Counted from the stretch's first letter, positions 53,669 through 62,943 are shown. The stretch is DNA of 64,000 nucleotides from Bin87 sp965116785 (GCA_965116785.1 OZ220731.1:3348001-3412000), one strand, 5' to 3'. A program made the numbers and translations. The notes: generated by a model from the letters alone, not told the origin.

Positions 53669-54334
53669 ATGGAAGACAAACGCATTGATCCTATGGGGTC
53701 GGATGACGCCCGAGGTGGCGGCAAGGGACAGCCGTCAGTTCACCGGCGTTTCCTTGATGCTCACGAGGTGGGTGGCGTTCTGGCCATGGTCAGAGACTGT
53801 GGCGCTTGGTGGGCGGTGACGTGCTGCCTGATCTTCATGGCTTTGACCTGCGTCCGCAGTCGCGAGGCCATGGGCGCCACTTGGGACGAGATTGACTTTG
53901 GCACAGCGGTTTGGACAATTCCCGCCAACCGGACGAAAGGTGGTGTTCCCCACCGAGTGCCTTTGTCTGTCCAGGCTTTGAAAGTATTGGACTACGTCCG
54001 GAAGCAGGGTGGCGGCCAAGGCTTGGTGTTCCCGTCGCGACGTGGGGGCAAGGTCATGGGCAGCGGCATGCCTTCCTTGATTTCTCGGAGGTTGGAGACG
54101 CCTGCCGTGCGGCGTGGGTTCAGGCCCAGCTTCATGAGTTGGGCGATTGGGCGTGCGGACATTCCGGTGCTGGCGACCCAGATGATCTTGTATCAGGCGC
54201 GGTCATACACCGTCCTGCAGGAGCACGAGACGAGCGACCACTTCGAGCAACGCCAGCGCGTCATGCAGGAGTGGGCCGACTTCCTGACCCGAACCATGGG
54301 ACCGGTCGTGCCCGCCGATGCTAATCGACGGTGA
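53669..54334 (+). CDS. P4-integrase-like protein lacking catalytic residues
   Basis: The 221-aa protein starts at an ATG after GGAGGTGTACGC. It aligns with the C-terminal catalytic domain of P4-type integrases: LTCVRSREAMGATWDEIDF, then IPANRTKGGVPHRVPLS, then VFPSRRGGK, and the end EQRQRVMQEWADFL. Arg and Lys positions are kept. However, the HGFR motif reads RGFR, and the YRRSD motif with the nucleophilic Tyr reads HETSD. It therefore should not cut DNA and may be an accessory or decayed subunit. It is the third recombinase-type gene in the same direction, 245 bp after the second. Confidence 0.75.
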   Translation: MEDKRIDPMGSDDARGGGKGQPSVHRRFLDAHEVGGVLAMVRDCGAWWAVTCCLIFMALTCVRSREAMGATWDEIDFGTAVWTIPANRTKGGVPHRVPLSVQALKVLDYVRKQGGGQGLVFPSRRGGKVMGSGMPSLISRRLETPAVRRGFRPSFMSWAIGRADIPVLATQMILYQARSYTVLQEHETSDHFEQRQRVMQEWADFLTRTMGPVVPADANRR

Positions 54335-54451
54335 GATCACGATGGCTTGCCGCGCGCTGGCGGGGTTCCTGGACGAGGGTTCACCAATGATTACGCTGAG
54401 CAACCGATGATGGCTCAACACTCGGTGCATGGGCCCCGGGCGCAGGGGCGG

Positions 54452-54490
54452 GCGAAGAACGCCTTCGCGGTGTTTGAAGGCGTTCTTCGC
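54452..54490. repeat. Perfect 15-bp inverted repeat with 9-base loop
   Basis: GCGAAGAACGCCTTC and GAAGGCGTTCTTCGC flank GCGGTGTTT. There is no T-run on either side, so it is not a standard terminator. It lies 120 bp after the third recombinase-type gene and could be a recombination site, an RNA structure or an element end. Confidence 0.7.
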
Positions 54491-54666
54491 CGGTTCCTCG
54501 ATGTCTTCCAGCGTGTAGCCGTCTACACGCATGGTGTTGATGGCATCTTGCATGGCGCAGTGGCCTTCGCCTTGCGACGGCATGATGGTTCCTGTTTCAG
54601 GGCTGATCGGACGCTGGTTGGTCGCGCAAGCCTGCCATCCGGCGGATCTGGCCGAGGCGCCTTGGA

Positions 54667-54831
54667 TCAGAAGTCTCCGGTGGCGGCGTCTCGGTCGTCG
54701 AACACGACGAGACCGGGCCGGACGGCCAGTGTGGCGGTCTTGCTCCGCAGCCGGAGGGCGTCCTGGCCCGTCAGGATACGGGCAGCGGACCGGCCCTTAT
54801 GTTGGGCGCCGGTGTTACCGGGCCGTGGCAC
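54667..54831 (-). CDS. Possible 54-aa protein
   Basis: A GTG start has GGAGAG close upstream. The product is basic and then beta-rich (RILTGQDALRLRSKTATLAV, PGLVVFDDRDAATGDF). The composition is more protein-like than the overlapping plus-strand frame, but there is no homology to point to. Low confidence. Confidence 0.3.
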   Translation of the reverse strand: MPRPGNTGAQHKGRSAARILTGQDALRLRSKTATLAVRPGLVVFDDRDAATGDF

Positions 54832-55006
54832 GGCTCTCCGGTTCTGCGGTAGCGGTCGTCAGTCTGCCGTCGAGAAAAACCGCCGGCTGTGCCCACCGCA
54901 TCCACGTTCGTGTGGATGGTTCTACCTGTGTCGCGTATCTCTGGCGGGCCAACATTTCGGGCGGACCGAAGCGGTTCCGATGTCTCGTGGCATTCGTCGC
55001 GCCGCG

Positions 55007-55228
55007 CTAATCAATTCCGACGGTGTTGGGGCGCGCTTCCTCGCTTCCGCCTCGGCCGTCTGGGAGCGCCAGAAATTGGTCGATGGCGGTGGCCGGAATG
55101 ATGATGCGTTTTCCAATCCGAGTGCAGCGGATCTCGCCGCGCCGGATTGCCTCTCGCACCAGCCACTGGCTGACGCCAAGCACGTCAGCGGCTTCTGAGA
55201 CGCTGTAGGCTTTTTTGAGGTTTTCCAT
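55007..55228 (-). CDS. xis: Excisionase-type helix-turn-helix protein
   Basis: The 73-aa product starts at an ATG after GGAGAACGGTCCA; the frame is open far upstream but without a good start. It is a MerR-like winged HTH of the excisionase/HTH_17 family: KKAYSVSEAADVLGVSQWLV, REAIRRGEIRCTRIGKRII, then IPATAIDQFL. Such proteins bend attachment-site DNA and drive excision, or act as small regulators. It is divergent from the phage-type integrase 460 bp away, the usual xis-int relationship for integrative elements. Confidence 0.85.
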   Translation of the reverse strand: MENLKKAYSVSEAADVLGVSQWLVREAIRRGEIRCTRIGKRIIIPATAIDQFLALPDGRGGSEEARPNTVGID

Positions 55229-55690
55229 TGGACCGTTCTCCATCCGGTTTCGTACGTTGCGTTGAGCAACGTGACGTGGTGGCATTTGTGGTTTCGCGCG
55301 GGATTGTAACGTCGGTTGCGGCGGCGTTAGCCCGGGCGAGAAAATGGCGGTTTTTCGGTCGCAGATCGCGCGTGACGTGGCACGCTGGACCGCCATTCCC
55401 GAACCCGCGGTGGGCGGGTTATGGGCTAGCGGAAAACAGGGCGACCTTCGCCCCGGGACGGGATACGGATTCCCGGGGTCGGATCAGTCGTTGGCCTTGC
55501 CTTGGATGTGTGTCGAAGCGGATCTGGGTTCCCGCATTCAATGAAGCAGCGTCGCTCGCAGTTCGCTGGCCTGCCGGAGCGGATTGGGGTGACGCGCGAC
55601 GCTCGGTCGACGATACGATCGTCGCTGAATCACTGGTTGGCGGGCTCCTTTCCACGAGTCCAAACAGGCCAACCACAGAGGAGGTAGTTC
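55229..55690. other. xis-int intergenic region
   Basis: About 460 bases between the divergent excisionase and integrase genes. It contains GC-rich inverted stretches (CGCCCCGGGACGGG and TCCCGGGG at about 55450-55480) but no convincing gene. Promoters for both genes and integrase arm or operator sites are expected here. Confidence 0.45.
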
Positions 55691-56818
55691 ATGGCAGGAG
55701 AGATCAAGCAGCGGAGTCCAGGTTCCTGGCAGATTCGAGTGTTCCTCGGCCGTGACGAGCACGGCAAACGCATTCGAAAGAACGAGACCGTCCAGGGGAA
55801 GAAGGCCGACGCTGAGCGGCGTCTCCGCGAAATTCTGGGCCAGATGGACCGCGGTGTGGTCCCATCCGTTGAGCGCTACAAGCTCGGCGAATGGCTACAA
55901 CTGTGGTTGGCCGAGGTCATCTCCCCGAACAGGGAGCAAAAAACCTACGACCGTTACGAGGGCGTCGTTCGCCTCCACCTGGTGCCTCATCTGGGTGGCG
56001 TGGAAATCTCGAGGCTTACACCACGCCAAGTGCGAGACTTGGAAACCAAATTGCTGAACGAAGGCATGGATCCCATTGGCGTCCAGATGGTCCACAACGT
56101 CTTGAGCGGCGCCATGAAACATGCGCTCCGGATGGAGCTAATCTTTCGGGACCCGGTGGCTCTGGTTTCCCCGCCATCTGCGCCGAGCACAGAAGCCTAC
56201 AGCCCTGGCATGGAGCAAGTGAGAGCCTTGCTTGCCGCGGGCGCCGCCGCAGGTCACTACATGTGGCCTTGTGTCTACCTGATCATCTACACCGGGTTGC
56301 GGCGGGGAGAGGCGTTGGCATTAACGTGGGAAAATCTGGATCTCGAAGAACGTGTGCTCCGGGTCGAGGCATCGCTTGTCGTCGCCAAGGGAGGCGGCAT
56401 CGTGAAATGCCCGAAAACGGAGAGCGGGTGCCGCACTGTGAATCTCGACGCCGAGTCGGTGTCCGCGCTCCGAGAGCACAAAAGCCGGCAGCAAGAACTT
56501 GCCGAGCAGCTGGGTGTGGAACCTCCCGAATGGGTTTTCCCTCGCCAGGACCTGTCCGGTTGGTGCCATCCCAACACTCTGACTTATTTCGTGAAGAGCT
56601 TGCGCAAAGAGGCTAACATTCCTGACTTGACGATGCGGAGCCTGCGGCATTTCCACGCGTCGGTGGCGTTGAATTCGGGGCAAAACCCAGTCGTGGTCTC
56701 CAAACGAATAGGTCACGCCAAGGTCAGCACCACGATGAACACATACGCCCACGCACTGCCGGGCTGGCAGAGCGAAACCGCGGAAGCGGTGGCGAAGTTG
56801 ATCAACGCTGACGCATGA
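55691..56818 (+). CDS. int: Phage-type tyrosine integrase
   Basis: The 375-aa protein starts at an ATG six bases after GAGGAGG. An arm-binding N-terminus (GSWQIRVFLGRDEHGKRIRK) precedes the core-binding domain (about 62-160, LGEWLQLWLAEVIS). The catalytic domain has TGLRRGEAL (Arg204), CPKTESGCR (Lys242), SLRHFHAS (Arg319), IGHAKVSTT (His342) and NTYAHAL (Tyr352). The residue normally His in HxLRH is Arg316 here (MRSLRH), an unusual but not necessarily inactivating change. Its partner is the divergent excisionase. Direct repeats that look like arm sites begin 5 bp after its stop. It most likely integrated the element that includes rep and the recombinase cluster. Confidence 0.92.
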   Translation: MAGEIKQRSPGSWQIRVFLGRDEHGKRIRKNETVQGKKADAERRLREILGQMDRGVVPSVERYKLGEWLQLWLAEVISPNREQKTYDRYEGVVRLHLVPHLGGVEISRLTPRQVRDLETKLLNEGMDPIGVQMVHNVLSGAMKHALRMELIFRDPVALVSPPSAPSTEAYSPGMEQVRALLAAGAAAGHYMWPCVYLIIYTGLRRGEALALTWENLDLEERVLRVEASLVVAKGGGIVKCPKTESGCRTVNLDAESVSALREHKSRQQELAEQLGVEPPEWVFPRQDLSGWCHPNTLTYFVKSLRKEANIPDLTMRSLRHFHASVALNSGQNPVVVSKRIGHAKVSTTMNTYAHALPGWQSETAEAVAKLINADA

Positions 56819-56823
56819 GATTT

Positions 56824-57064
56824 GTGGGACAAATGTGGGACAAACTTGCAGCACCAGGCCGTGATGCGCTGTGTTAGACTACGCACCGTAAGTAGGAAAT
56901 CACGTTCCACAGGGCTCCACAGCACCTGACTTCACGCGAAATTGCGAATCCGCCCCTCGGCACCATTTTCTCAATAATGGATGGTTGCGAACCCAGCGAC
57001 GGTATCGATAAGAGGTGTATCGGCAGGATTGAGCCCATTTTGCTGGACAAATGCCGGACAAACT
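56824..57064. repeat. Two blocks of paired TGGGACAAA-type repeats, putative att arm sites
   Basis: Block 1 (56824-56846) has TGTGGGACAAA twice in tandem. Block 2 (57041-57064) has GCTGGACAAATGCCGGACAAA, and downstream bases (CAGCA, AGGCCG) also match, so about 60 bp are duplicated in degenerate form. Their position right after int suggests attP/attL arm-type sites. No tRNA gene was found beside them. Confidence 0.5.
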
Positions 57065-57115
57065 CCCAGCAACGTACAGAATCAGGCCGCAATCCAGAGC
57101 ATTCAACGGCATAAT

Positions 57116-57143
57116 CGCGCCCGGTTTTTCCGGGCGCGTTTTT
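57116..57143 (+). terminator. Rho-independent terminator
   Basis: The stem CGCGCCCGG/CCGGGCGCG with a loop of T residues is followed by TTTTT. It probably marks the right limit of the transcribed part of the integrative element. Confidence 0.8.
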
Positions 57144-57570
57144 CGTTTGGTGTTTGGCGGCACCCACGACCAGGCGGGTCCAAGGCAGCGTCAAGTCGGC
57201 GACACTTTCCAAACCCAGCGAGGCCGTCCCTCACCCTTGCCGCACAGCCACAGCAATCCGCTGCGCCCTGAACCGCCGATAGATACCCTGAAACCCACTC
57301 CCAACAGCCTGACCTCATAGTTGACCGCAGCAACGCCGCGCTCATCTTCGACGTGAAATTCGGCGGGAACAGACCTCGCCCACCGTCCAAGTCCAAATCT
57401 ACCGGTGGGCCCCTGCCCAAGCCATTGCCACTACACAAGCACGCCAAGCTCGCCGGCCAGGCGGCGCACCCCGACCACATCGCTCGGGTGCCAGGGAACG
57501 CCCCACTGGGTCGGTTCAGCGATAGTCTTGCTTCAATAGGTACGCCGCCGACGTAACCGACTCTCTGGTC
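57144..57570. other. Intergenic stretch, no gene seen
   Basis: About 430 bases between the terminator and the surface-protein pseudogene. Short frames on both strands have low protein-likeness. Part of it may be eroded 5' sequence of the pseudogene. Confidence 0.4.
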
Positions 57571-58953
57571 ATGAGGGTGGACGGCAGACCGGCCAACGCG
57601 GCGTACATAGCGGACGACGGGATCACTGTAACCTCACAACCGGTGGCCGCCAATGACACCTATGGGGTTGGAGAAACCATCAGGGTGCAGGTTGAGTTTG
57701 ATCAGAAAGTCAACGTCGACACGGCGAACGGAATAGCCCAATTGCGCGTGTCGATCGGCGACAATGACAACACGCCGAGGCGGGTGGACCTCCGATATGT
57801 GCGCGGTTCCGGCAGCAGAAAGCTGGCTTTCGAGTACGTAGTTCAGGAAGGGGACGCGGACGGCAACGGTATCTATATCGGCGCCAATCGGCTCAAGCCC
57901 TACGGCGCCACGATAAGCGGCGCCAACAATGGCCGACCCGCGGTGCTGTTGCATACCGGTGCCGGCAACTTTCCTGGGCACAAGGTGGACGATACGCTGG
58001 CCCCGCCGCGGGCGAGGCTGGAAGACCTGACTCTCTCCGGCACGACCCTGAGCCCCGCATTCTCTCCGCTTCGCTCCGTATATGCCGCCCACGCGGCGGC
58101 GGATATCGCGGAGACAACCGTTGCCGCCACATTGCCGCCACATTGCCGCCACATTGCCGGCAGGAAGCACGGTCAAGTTCAAGGTGGACGCGACCAATGG
58201 CAGGCTGCCGCCCTCGGTTCTGAACCTTTGCGGAGCAGGCGTCTCCGGCAAAAACGCCCAGTTGAACCTTTGCTGGGAGCTGGGATCCCAGCTCCCCACC
58301 AGCGCCGATGTGGTGTTTGAGATGCGCTGGAAGCATCTCATTGGCGTCCAAATCGAGAACACCGAAACTGAGGATTTTAGTGCTTGGGCCGAATTCGTGC
58401 GCGCAGATGACCACACTCCCTGCAGCGACGCCGGCACATGCGTCAAGTTTGCGCACATGATCTCCGGCGGACGCGGTGCGCCCATCACAATTCAAATCCG
58501 CATGTGGCAGGGCGAGCAGTCTTGAAAACGTCAACGCGGCTGGATTTCCACGCTCCCAACCTGGACAGCGCTGAGTTGCACGCAGAACTCCGGGGGGTTT
58601 TCCAAGTCCACACGTTCGATATCTACCCCAATGGAGTCGCAACCGGCGCTTTCCGCATCGACCTGAGCTTCACCGACCCCGATGTGCGATTCTTGAGTGT
58701 TGAAATGGTCAGCGGTTTTACAGCCTCCGATTTCCAGGTAACCAATGGGACCGTGGTCAACGTAGTCCCCGAACGGGGAGCAGGCTAGGCGACAACCGTT
58801 GAGCCAACCACCCTGGGCGAACCGGTTACGATCACCCTGCCGCAGAGTGTGGTCCATGGAGTGGGAGCACGGATCACCCCCGAGGGCAAGAACACGTTCA
58901 CCCGTCCCAACCAGGCGTCCAACACTCTGACGGTGAAAACCGCAGCGCCGTAG
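57571..58953 (+). pseudogene. Secreted/surface beta-sandwich repeat protein, broken by repeat expansion and stop codons
   Basis: The first frame reads VQVEFDQKVNVDTANGIAQL, then LRYVRGSGSRKLAFEYVVQE and GDADGNGIYIGANRL, a repeated extracellular Ig/cadherin-like domain. A second domain starts LEDLTLSGTTLSPAFSPL. At 58120-58163 an 11-bp repeat shifts the frame. Reading resumes one frame over (LPAGSTVKFKVDATNGRLPP) to a stop at 58523. A further piece in another frame (FRIDLSFTDPDVRFLSVEMV, GFTASDFQVTNGTVVNVV) passes a TAG at 58786 and ends at 58951. No signal peptide or anchor survives. It is probably an adhesin-like gene in decay, with its 5' part lost. Confidence 0.75.
58120..58163 (+). repeat. 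11-bp tandem repeat (three and a partial copies)
   Basis: GTTGCCGCCAC, ATTGCCGCCAC, ATTGCCGCCAC, ATTGCCGGCAG. Because the unit is 11 bp, gain or loss of copies changes the reading frame. Removing two units rejoins TTVAATLPAGSTV in one frame. Confidence 0.85.
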
Positions 58954-59700
58954 TCGGCTCCGGCCGGGCGGCACTCCGGTTCCGGTCGCCGTCAGTGACC
59001 GTGGTTACCTTCACCGCTCGTGTGCCGGGTGCGTCATGGTGCGGCTTTCGGAAACGATGGCGTGGTCGGACCACTGCTCAAAGCCCGGCCGCCGAGACCG
59101 AGAGTCGCTCCTCGGCATGAGCGCCGGCAGCGGGCCGAGCGGCTCATCGTCCACCTGTCGCGGTGCTGGCGTTTCCGGCATCCGGTCGAGCGAGATGGTC
59201 ACGTTCAACACCGACCCAACCGCCGCAACGCAGGTTGATGAGAGGGCCCGCCGATTCCTGCGCTTCGGCGGGGCTCCGGCTATCGCACTGCGAACCGATG
59301 GTCCAGCGAAGCCAAATTCATACCGCGCAAGGAACGACGAATGAACATCATCAGAGGACCCCTGGGCGAACATCGCCCGAACCCGGCCCTGCGGGCGGAG
59401 ATCCTGTTCATTGACGCCATGCCGGCGGCCGACATCCCCGGGAGCATCATCTAAAACCTCAACGCCGGACGACAGGTGGACGCCGCGACCTGGACCTGGT
59501 GATCTTGCGCCACTGGGACCCTGACCCCTTCAGGGACGGACGCTACGCCAAAGCGGCCATCTCGGACAAACGCAAAAAAGCGGCCCTGGATTTCAGTGAC
59601 ATGTTCAAGTTCCCGTCCCTGCGAACGCGATTGCCCCGCATCCGAGGTCCGTCAGGTTGACCACATCTGCCCGCCGTGCTAGGTTATCGGCGTTAACAAC
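58954..59700. other. Eroded coding DNA before the riboswitch
   Basis: Several short plus-strand pieces look like remnants of genes. One is 37 codons at 59341 (ATG after AAGGAACGACGA; MNIIRGPLGEHRPNPALRAE). Another, without a start near 59.5 kb, reads DLDLVILRHWDPDPFRDGRY and KAALDFSDMFKFPS, ending about 59.66 kb. None can be assigned to a family or made whole, so I list no gene. Confidence 0.4.
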
Positions 59701-59727
59701 TGAACACTCCAACCAACACCTGTCGGT

Positions 59728-59965
59728 GATCCGCGTTCCCGTAGACCGTCGAAACACGTCGACGATTACCTGCGGAATACGCGGGACAAAAGGAAATCCG
59801 GTGCAAATCCGGTGCGGTCGCGCCACTGTAATTGGCGAGACGCTCTCCCGTTGGTATCCCTTCAAAGCGGGATGTTTACGAAAACCACTGTCTGCTCGAT
59901 GCGGATGGGAAGGTGGAGAGCCGTCGCTATGAGCCATTAGCCAGGAAGCCTGCCCTCAGTTGTAT
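59728..59965 (+). ncRNA. Cobalamin riboswitch
   Basis: The conserved core is clear: GGAAATCCGGTGCAAATCC, then GCGGTCGCGCCACTGTAAT at about 59792-59832. The B12 box AGCCAGGAAGCCTGCC is at 59939-59954 (consensus AGCCAGGAGACCTGCC). The order and spacing of about 110 bases fit the long-arm cobalamin class. It lies about 260 bp before a transporter operon, with a terminator between, so high cobalamin should stop transcription of that operon. Confidence 0.9.
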
Positions 59966-60050
59966 TCTGGCTGCACTTCGCGGAACGAGTGAAGCGGATT
60001 TACCGGTAAATCGGGCATGGCTTACCAAAGCGACAGGATGCCCGTGAATA

Positions 60051-60083
60051 CGCCCCGTCCACCAAGTGCGGACGGGGTTTTTT
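60051..60083 (+). terminator. Rho-independent terminator of the riboswitch leader
   Basis: The stem CCCCGTCC/GGACGGGG (60053-60060, 60070-60077) is followed by TTTTTT. It is placed between the riboswitch and the first gene, as needed for control by premature termination. Confidence 0.85.
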
Positions 60084-60217
60084 GCTGTCCTCTCGATAGC
60101 CAACTCAGCCCGCACCGCCGAGGGCAACCCACACTCCGTTTCACCCCAACCGGGGGCTGGACCCAATGGAACGGAGGTGTTCAATGAGAACTTACTGGAA
60201 CGTCTTGGAGGACGAAC

Positions 60218-61954
60218 ATGGGAAAGTTATTGATACGGAATGTCAAACACGCATTGGCCGCAGGGCTCGGTCTTGCGCTGCTGCTGGCGGTGGCCTGCGG
60301 GGCCCCTGCCGCGCCCAGCGGGACGGCTCCGCCCGCGGCGGTCAGCGAGCCGCAGACGACCGCTCCGGTCGCCTCGGCTCCCCAACAGCCGGTCGCCACG
60401 GTCGCTCCGGCCCCACAATCGCAATCATCGTCTCCCGCGCAGCCACCGGCCGGGCCAACCGATGCCGCCATCGGAGCGCGCCCGACGCTGAAGGCGGGCG
60501 TGATCTGGCTGGACAGCCCCCTGGATCCGGTGGAGGGCGGTTACGTTTCCACCCAATCCGCAATGTCGGAGACCCTGTTCCGACTCTCGGGAACCACGCT
60601 GAGTCCCGAGCCGTGGCTGGCTACGGAAGCCACCCAAGTTGACCCCATGACCTGGAGGATCGGAATCCGGACGGGCGTCAAGTTCCACAATGGGAACGTG
60701 ATGGATGCCCAAGCGGTGAAGGCGTCGCTGGAGCGGGCTATCCGATTGTCACCGGCGGCGGCCGATACATTGTCCGTTGACACCATAACCGTCGAGGACG
60801 AGCAAACCATCAGCATCACCACGACGGTGCAGCAGCCCACCATGCCGGGCCTGTTGATCCTGCCGGCCCTCGCCATCACCGACGCCGCCGCGGCGGACGC
60901 AGCCGGCGAAGGCAATTTCATTGCCGCGGGGGCCCTTACCGGCCCGTACATCCCCACCGAGTACGTGCCAAAGGAGTTCCTGAACAGCGTAGCCAACGAC
61001 GACTACTGGGGTGGAACGCCTCCGCTGGCGGGCATCGACCACGTCGCCATTCCCGACACCAACAGCCGGGAACTGGCCCTGCAGGCCGGGGACATTGATG
61101 TTGCCGTCAACGTATCACCCGATGGCGCGCTGGCGATCAATGCTCACCCGGGCACGCATACCGAGACCTCCGGCATCGGCACCTCCCTGGTCCTGTGGTG
61201 GGTCAATTTCGAGCGCGGCACGCTGGCCGACCCGCTGGTGCGCCGGGCGGTGGCCCACGCCATTGACCGGGAGAGCATCGCCGGTGTGGTCGCTCCTCCC
61301 GGGTCCGGGTCCTTCGCTGAGCTGCTGCTCCCGGAAGTCCTGACGTCCTGTCCTGGCGTGAGCGCGCTGGGCTACGATCCTGACGAAGCCCGCAGTTTGC
61401 TGGCCCAGGCCGGCTACGCCGACAGCGACGGCGACGGAATTCTGGACAAGGACGGCCAGCCTTTGGAAATCATTATCGGCGGTTATCCCGAGCGGTTCCA
61501 ACTGCCGATCATGGCCGAGGCCGCTCAGGCGATGCTGGCTGAAGTGGGCATCAATGTCGAGGTGCTCATTACGGAATGGTCAGTGGTCAAGGAACCCGCA
61601 TGGGACCTCTTCGGCTGGTACAACACCGTCGTGCAAGGCGGGGGAGACCCGGTGTTCAACCTCAGCAAGTTCGCCGGGTTGAAAGGCGACGCTAGCGGGA
61701 GCGGGACCAACAATTATGGCCACTACGACTCTTCCGGCCTGGTGGACATAATCGCCCCCTCCGTCTCGGTGACCGACCTGGAGGGTCGAAAGGACATAGC
61801 CTGCGAGGCCCTGGCGGTGATCACCGAAGAAGCCGCATTTTTGCCGGTTGCCCATGTAAATATGGTGTACGGCGTCAGTGACCGGATCACCGATTTCGAT
61901 GCCCACCCAACCTCCCACTATTTCTTCAACCACCGAGTTGGACTGAGCGAGTGA
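60218..61954 (+). CDS. ABC transporter substrate-binding lipoprotein (SBP_bac_5), probably cobalt/corrinoid related
   Basis: The 578-aa product starts at an ATG eight bases after GGAGG. It has a lipoprotein signal (LGLALLLAVACG, Cys27 region) and a Pro/Ala/Gln-rich linker to about residue 85. The SBP_bac_5 fold of peptide/nickel binding proteins follows (MSETLFRLSG; TWRIGIRTGVKFHNGNVMDA; DPLVRRAVAHAIDRESIAGV; DSDGDGILDKDGQPLEIIIG). The substrate cannot be told from the fold alone. The cobalamin riboswitch upstream points to cobalt or a corrinoid. Two permease genes follow at once. A second start with its own GGAGG at 60184 opens an overlapping short frame and may be a leader. Confidence 0.9.
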   Translation: MGKLLIRNVKHALAAGLGLALLLAVACGAPAAPSGTAPPAAVSEPQTTAPVASAPQQPVATVAPAPQSQSSSPAQPPAGPTDAAIGARPTLKAGVIWLDSPLDPVEGGYVSTQSAMSETLFRLSGTTLSPEPWLATEATQVDPMTWRIGIRTGVKFHNGNVMDAQAVKASLERAIRLSPAAADTLSVDTITVEDEQTISITTTVQQPTMPGLLILPALAITDAAAADAAGEGNFIAAGALTGPYIPTEYVPKEFLNSVANDDYWGGTPPLAGIDHVAIPDTNSRELALQAGDIDVAVNVSPDGALAINAHPGTHTETSGIGTSLVLWWVNFERGTLADPLVRRAVAHAIDRESIAGVVAPPGSGSFAELLLPEVLTSCPGVSALGYDPDEARSLLAQAGYADSDGDGILDKDGQPLEIIIGGYPERFQLPIMAEAAQAMLAEVGINVEVLITEWSVVKEPAWDLFGWYNTVVQGGGDPVFNLSKFAGLKGDASGSGTNNYGHYDSSGLVDIIAPSVSVTDLEGRKDIACEALAVITEEAAFLPVAHVNMVYGVSDRITDFDAHPTSHYFFNHRVGLSE

Positions 61955-61995
61955 TGTTCGGTAGGCATGACCGGCGCAAATAAAGCGTCTCCGCT

Positions 61996-62943
61996 ATGGG
62001 AGCATACCTGCTCCGAAGGTTGGCCACGCTGCCGCTGATGCTCGTGGGCATCTCGGCGGTGAGCTTCGTGCTGCTGAACCTGGCGCCGGGCGATCCCGCC
62101 GAGATCGTCCTGCGCCAGCGCAACCCGGCTCAGTTGCCCAGCGCGGCGGAGGTCGCGGCCATGCGCATCGAGCTGGGCCTGGACGCCCCTTTGCCGGTGC
62201 AGTACGCCCGCTGGGTGTCGCGGGCATTGGGAGGCGACATGGGACTGTCCTATGTCACCGAACAGCCGGTGGCCGAACAGTTGGCCCGCCGCACCGTCCC
62301 CACTGCGCTGCTCACGGCGGCCGCACTGGCCCTTGCGCTGCTGGTCGCCGTGCCCATGGGCATCCTGTCGGCGCGGCGAAGGGGCAGCCCCGTGGACACC
62401 GTGGCGCGCCTGGTGGCGTTGGTGGGTGCGGCGGCGCCGTCCTACGCCCTGGCCTACGGGCTGATCATCCTGTTCGCGGTGAAACTGTCCTGGCTGCCGG
62501 CCTTGGGCTACGGTTCGGCCGCCCAGGTCGTCCTTCCGGCCATCGCCCTCTCCCTGGCTCCCATGGCCCAGTTGATGCGCCTGATACGCGCCAGCATGCT
62601 GGAGACTCTGGGCCAGGACTACATCCGAACGGCGAGGGCCAAGGGACTGTCCGAACGTGCCGTCGCCTCCCGCCACGCCCTCCGCAACGCGCTGCTGCCA
62701 GCCATCGGAGCCACCGGCGTGAACCTCGGCTATCTACTCAGCGGCGCCGTCATTGTGGAGACCATCTTCACCTGGCCCGGCCTGGGTCAGCTGATGGTGG
62801 GCGCGGCGCTGACCCGAGACTACCCCGTGGTGCAGGGGTTCGTGACCTACATCGCCGTGGTGGTGCTGCTGGTCAACCTTGCCGCCGACATTGCCCTGCG
62901 CATCGCCGACCCGCGCCTGCGTTTCGGGCGGGACGACACGTAA
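61996..62943 (+). CDS. ABC transporter permease, NikB/DppB type
   Basis: The 315-aa inner-membrane protein has six predicted helices. The N-terminal helix (LATLPLMLVGISAVSFVLLN) is followed by the LAPGDPAEI motif of this family. The cytoplasmic EAA loop reads YIRTARAKGLSERAVASRHA, ALRNALLP-like. It lies 41 bp after the binding-protein gene and 6 bp before the second permease, clearly one operon. It forms half of the membrane channel. Length is normal and no damage is seen. Confidence 0.93.
   Translation: MGAYLLRRLATLPLMLVGISAVSFVLLNLAPGDPAEIVLRQRNPAQLPSAAEVAAMRIELGLDAPLPVQYARWVSRALGGDMGLSYVTEQPVAEQLARRTVPTALLTAAALALALLVAVPMGILSARRRGSPVDTVARLVALVGAAAPSYALAYGLIILFAVKLSWLPALGYGSAAQVVLPAIALSLAPMAQLMRLIRASMLETLGQDYIRTARAKGLSERAVASRHALRNALLPAIGATGVNLGYLLSGAVIVETIFTWPGLGQLMVGAALTRDYPVVQGFVTYIAVVVLLVNLAADIALRIADPRLRFGRDDT

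Larger units (their letters stand above)
54335..55006. other. Stretch with a hairpin and one possible small gene
   Basis: There is no large gene here. A plus-strand frame from 54347 to 55198 is long but has no protein-like composition, and it crosses the excisionase gene on the other strand. A striking hairpin (54452-54490) and a possible 54-codon minus-strand gene (54667-54831) are listed separately. Confidence 0.4.

Noticed and set aside
54347..55198. 283-codon plus-strand frame over the xis region
   Set aside because: It runs antisense through a clear excisionase gene, and its composition is Arg/Ser/Gly-rich without any domain pattern.
56819..57143. tRNA gene as the integration target next to int
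   Set aside because: I looked for a cloverleaf and conserved T-loop sequence and could not find one; the paired repeats explain the similarity between blocks better.
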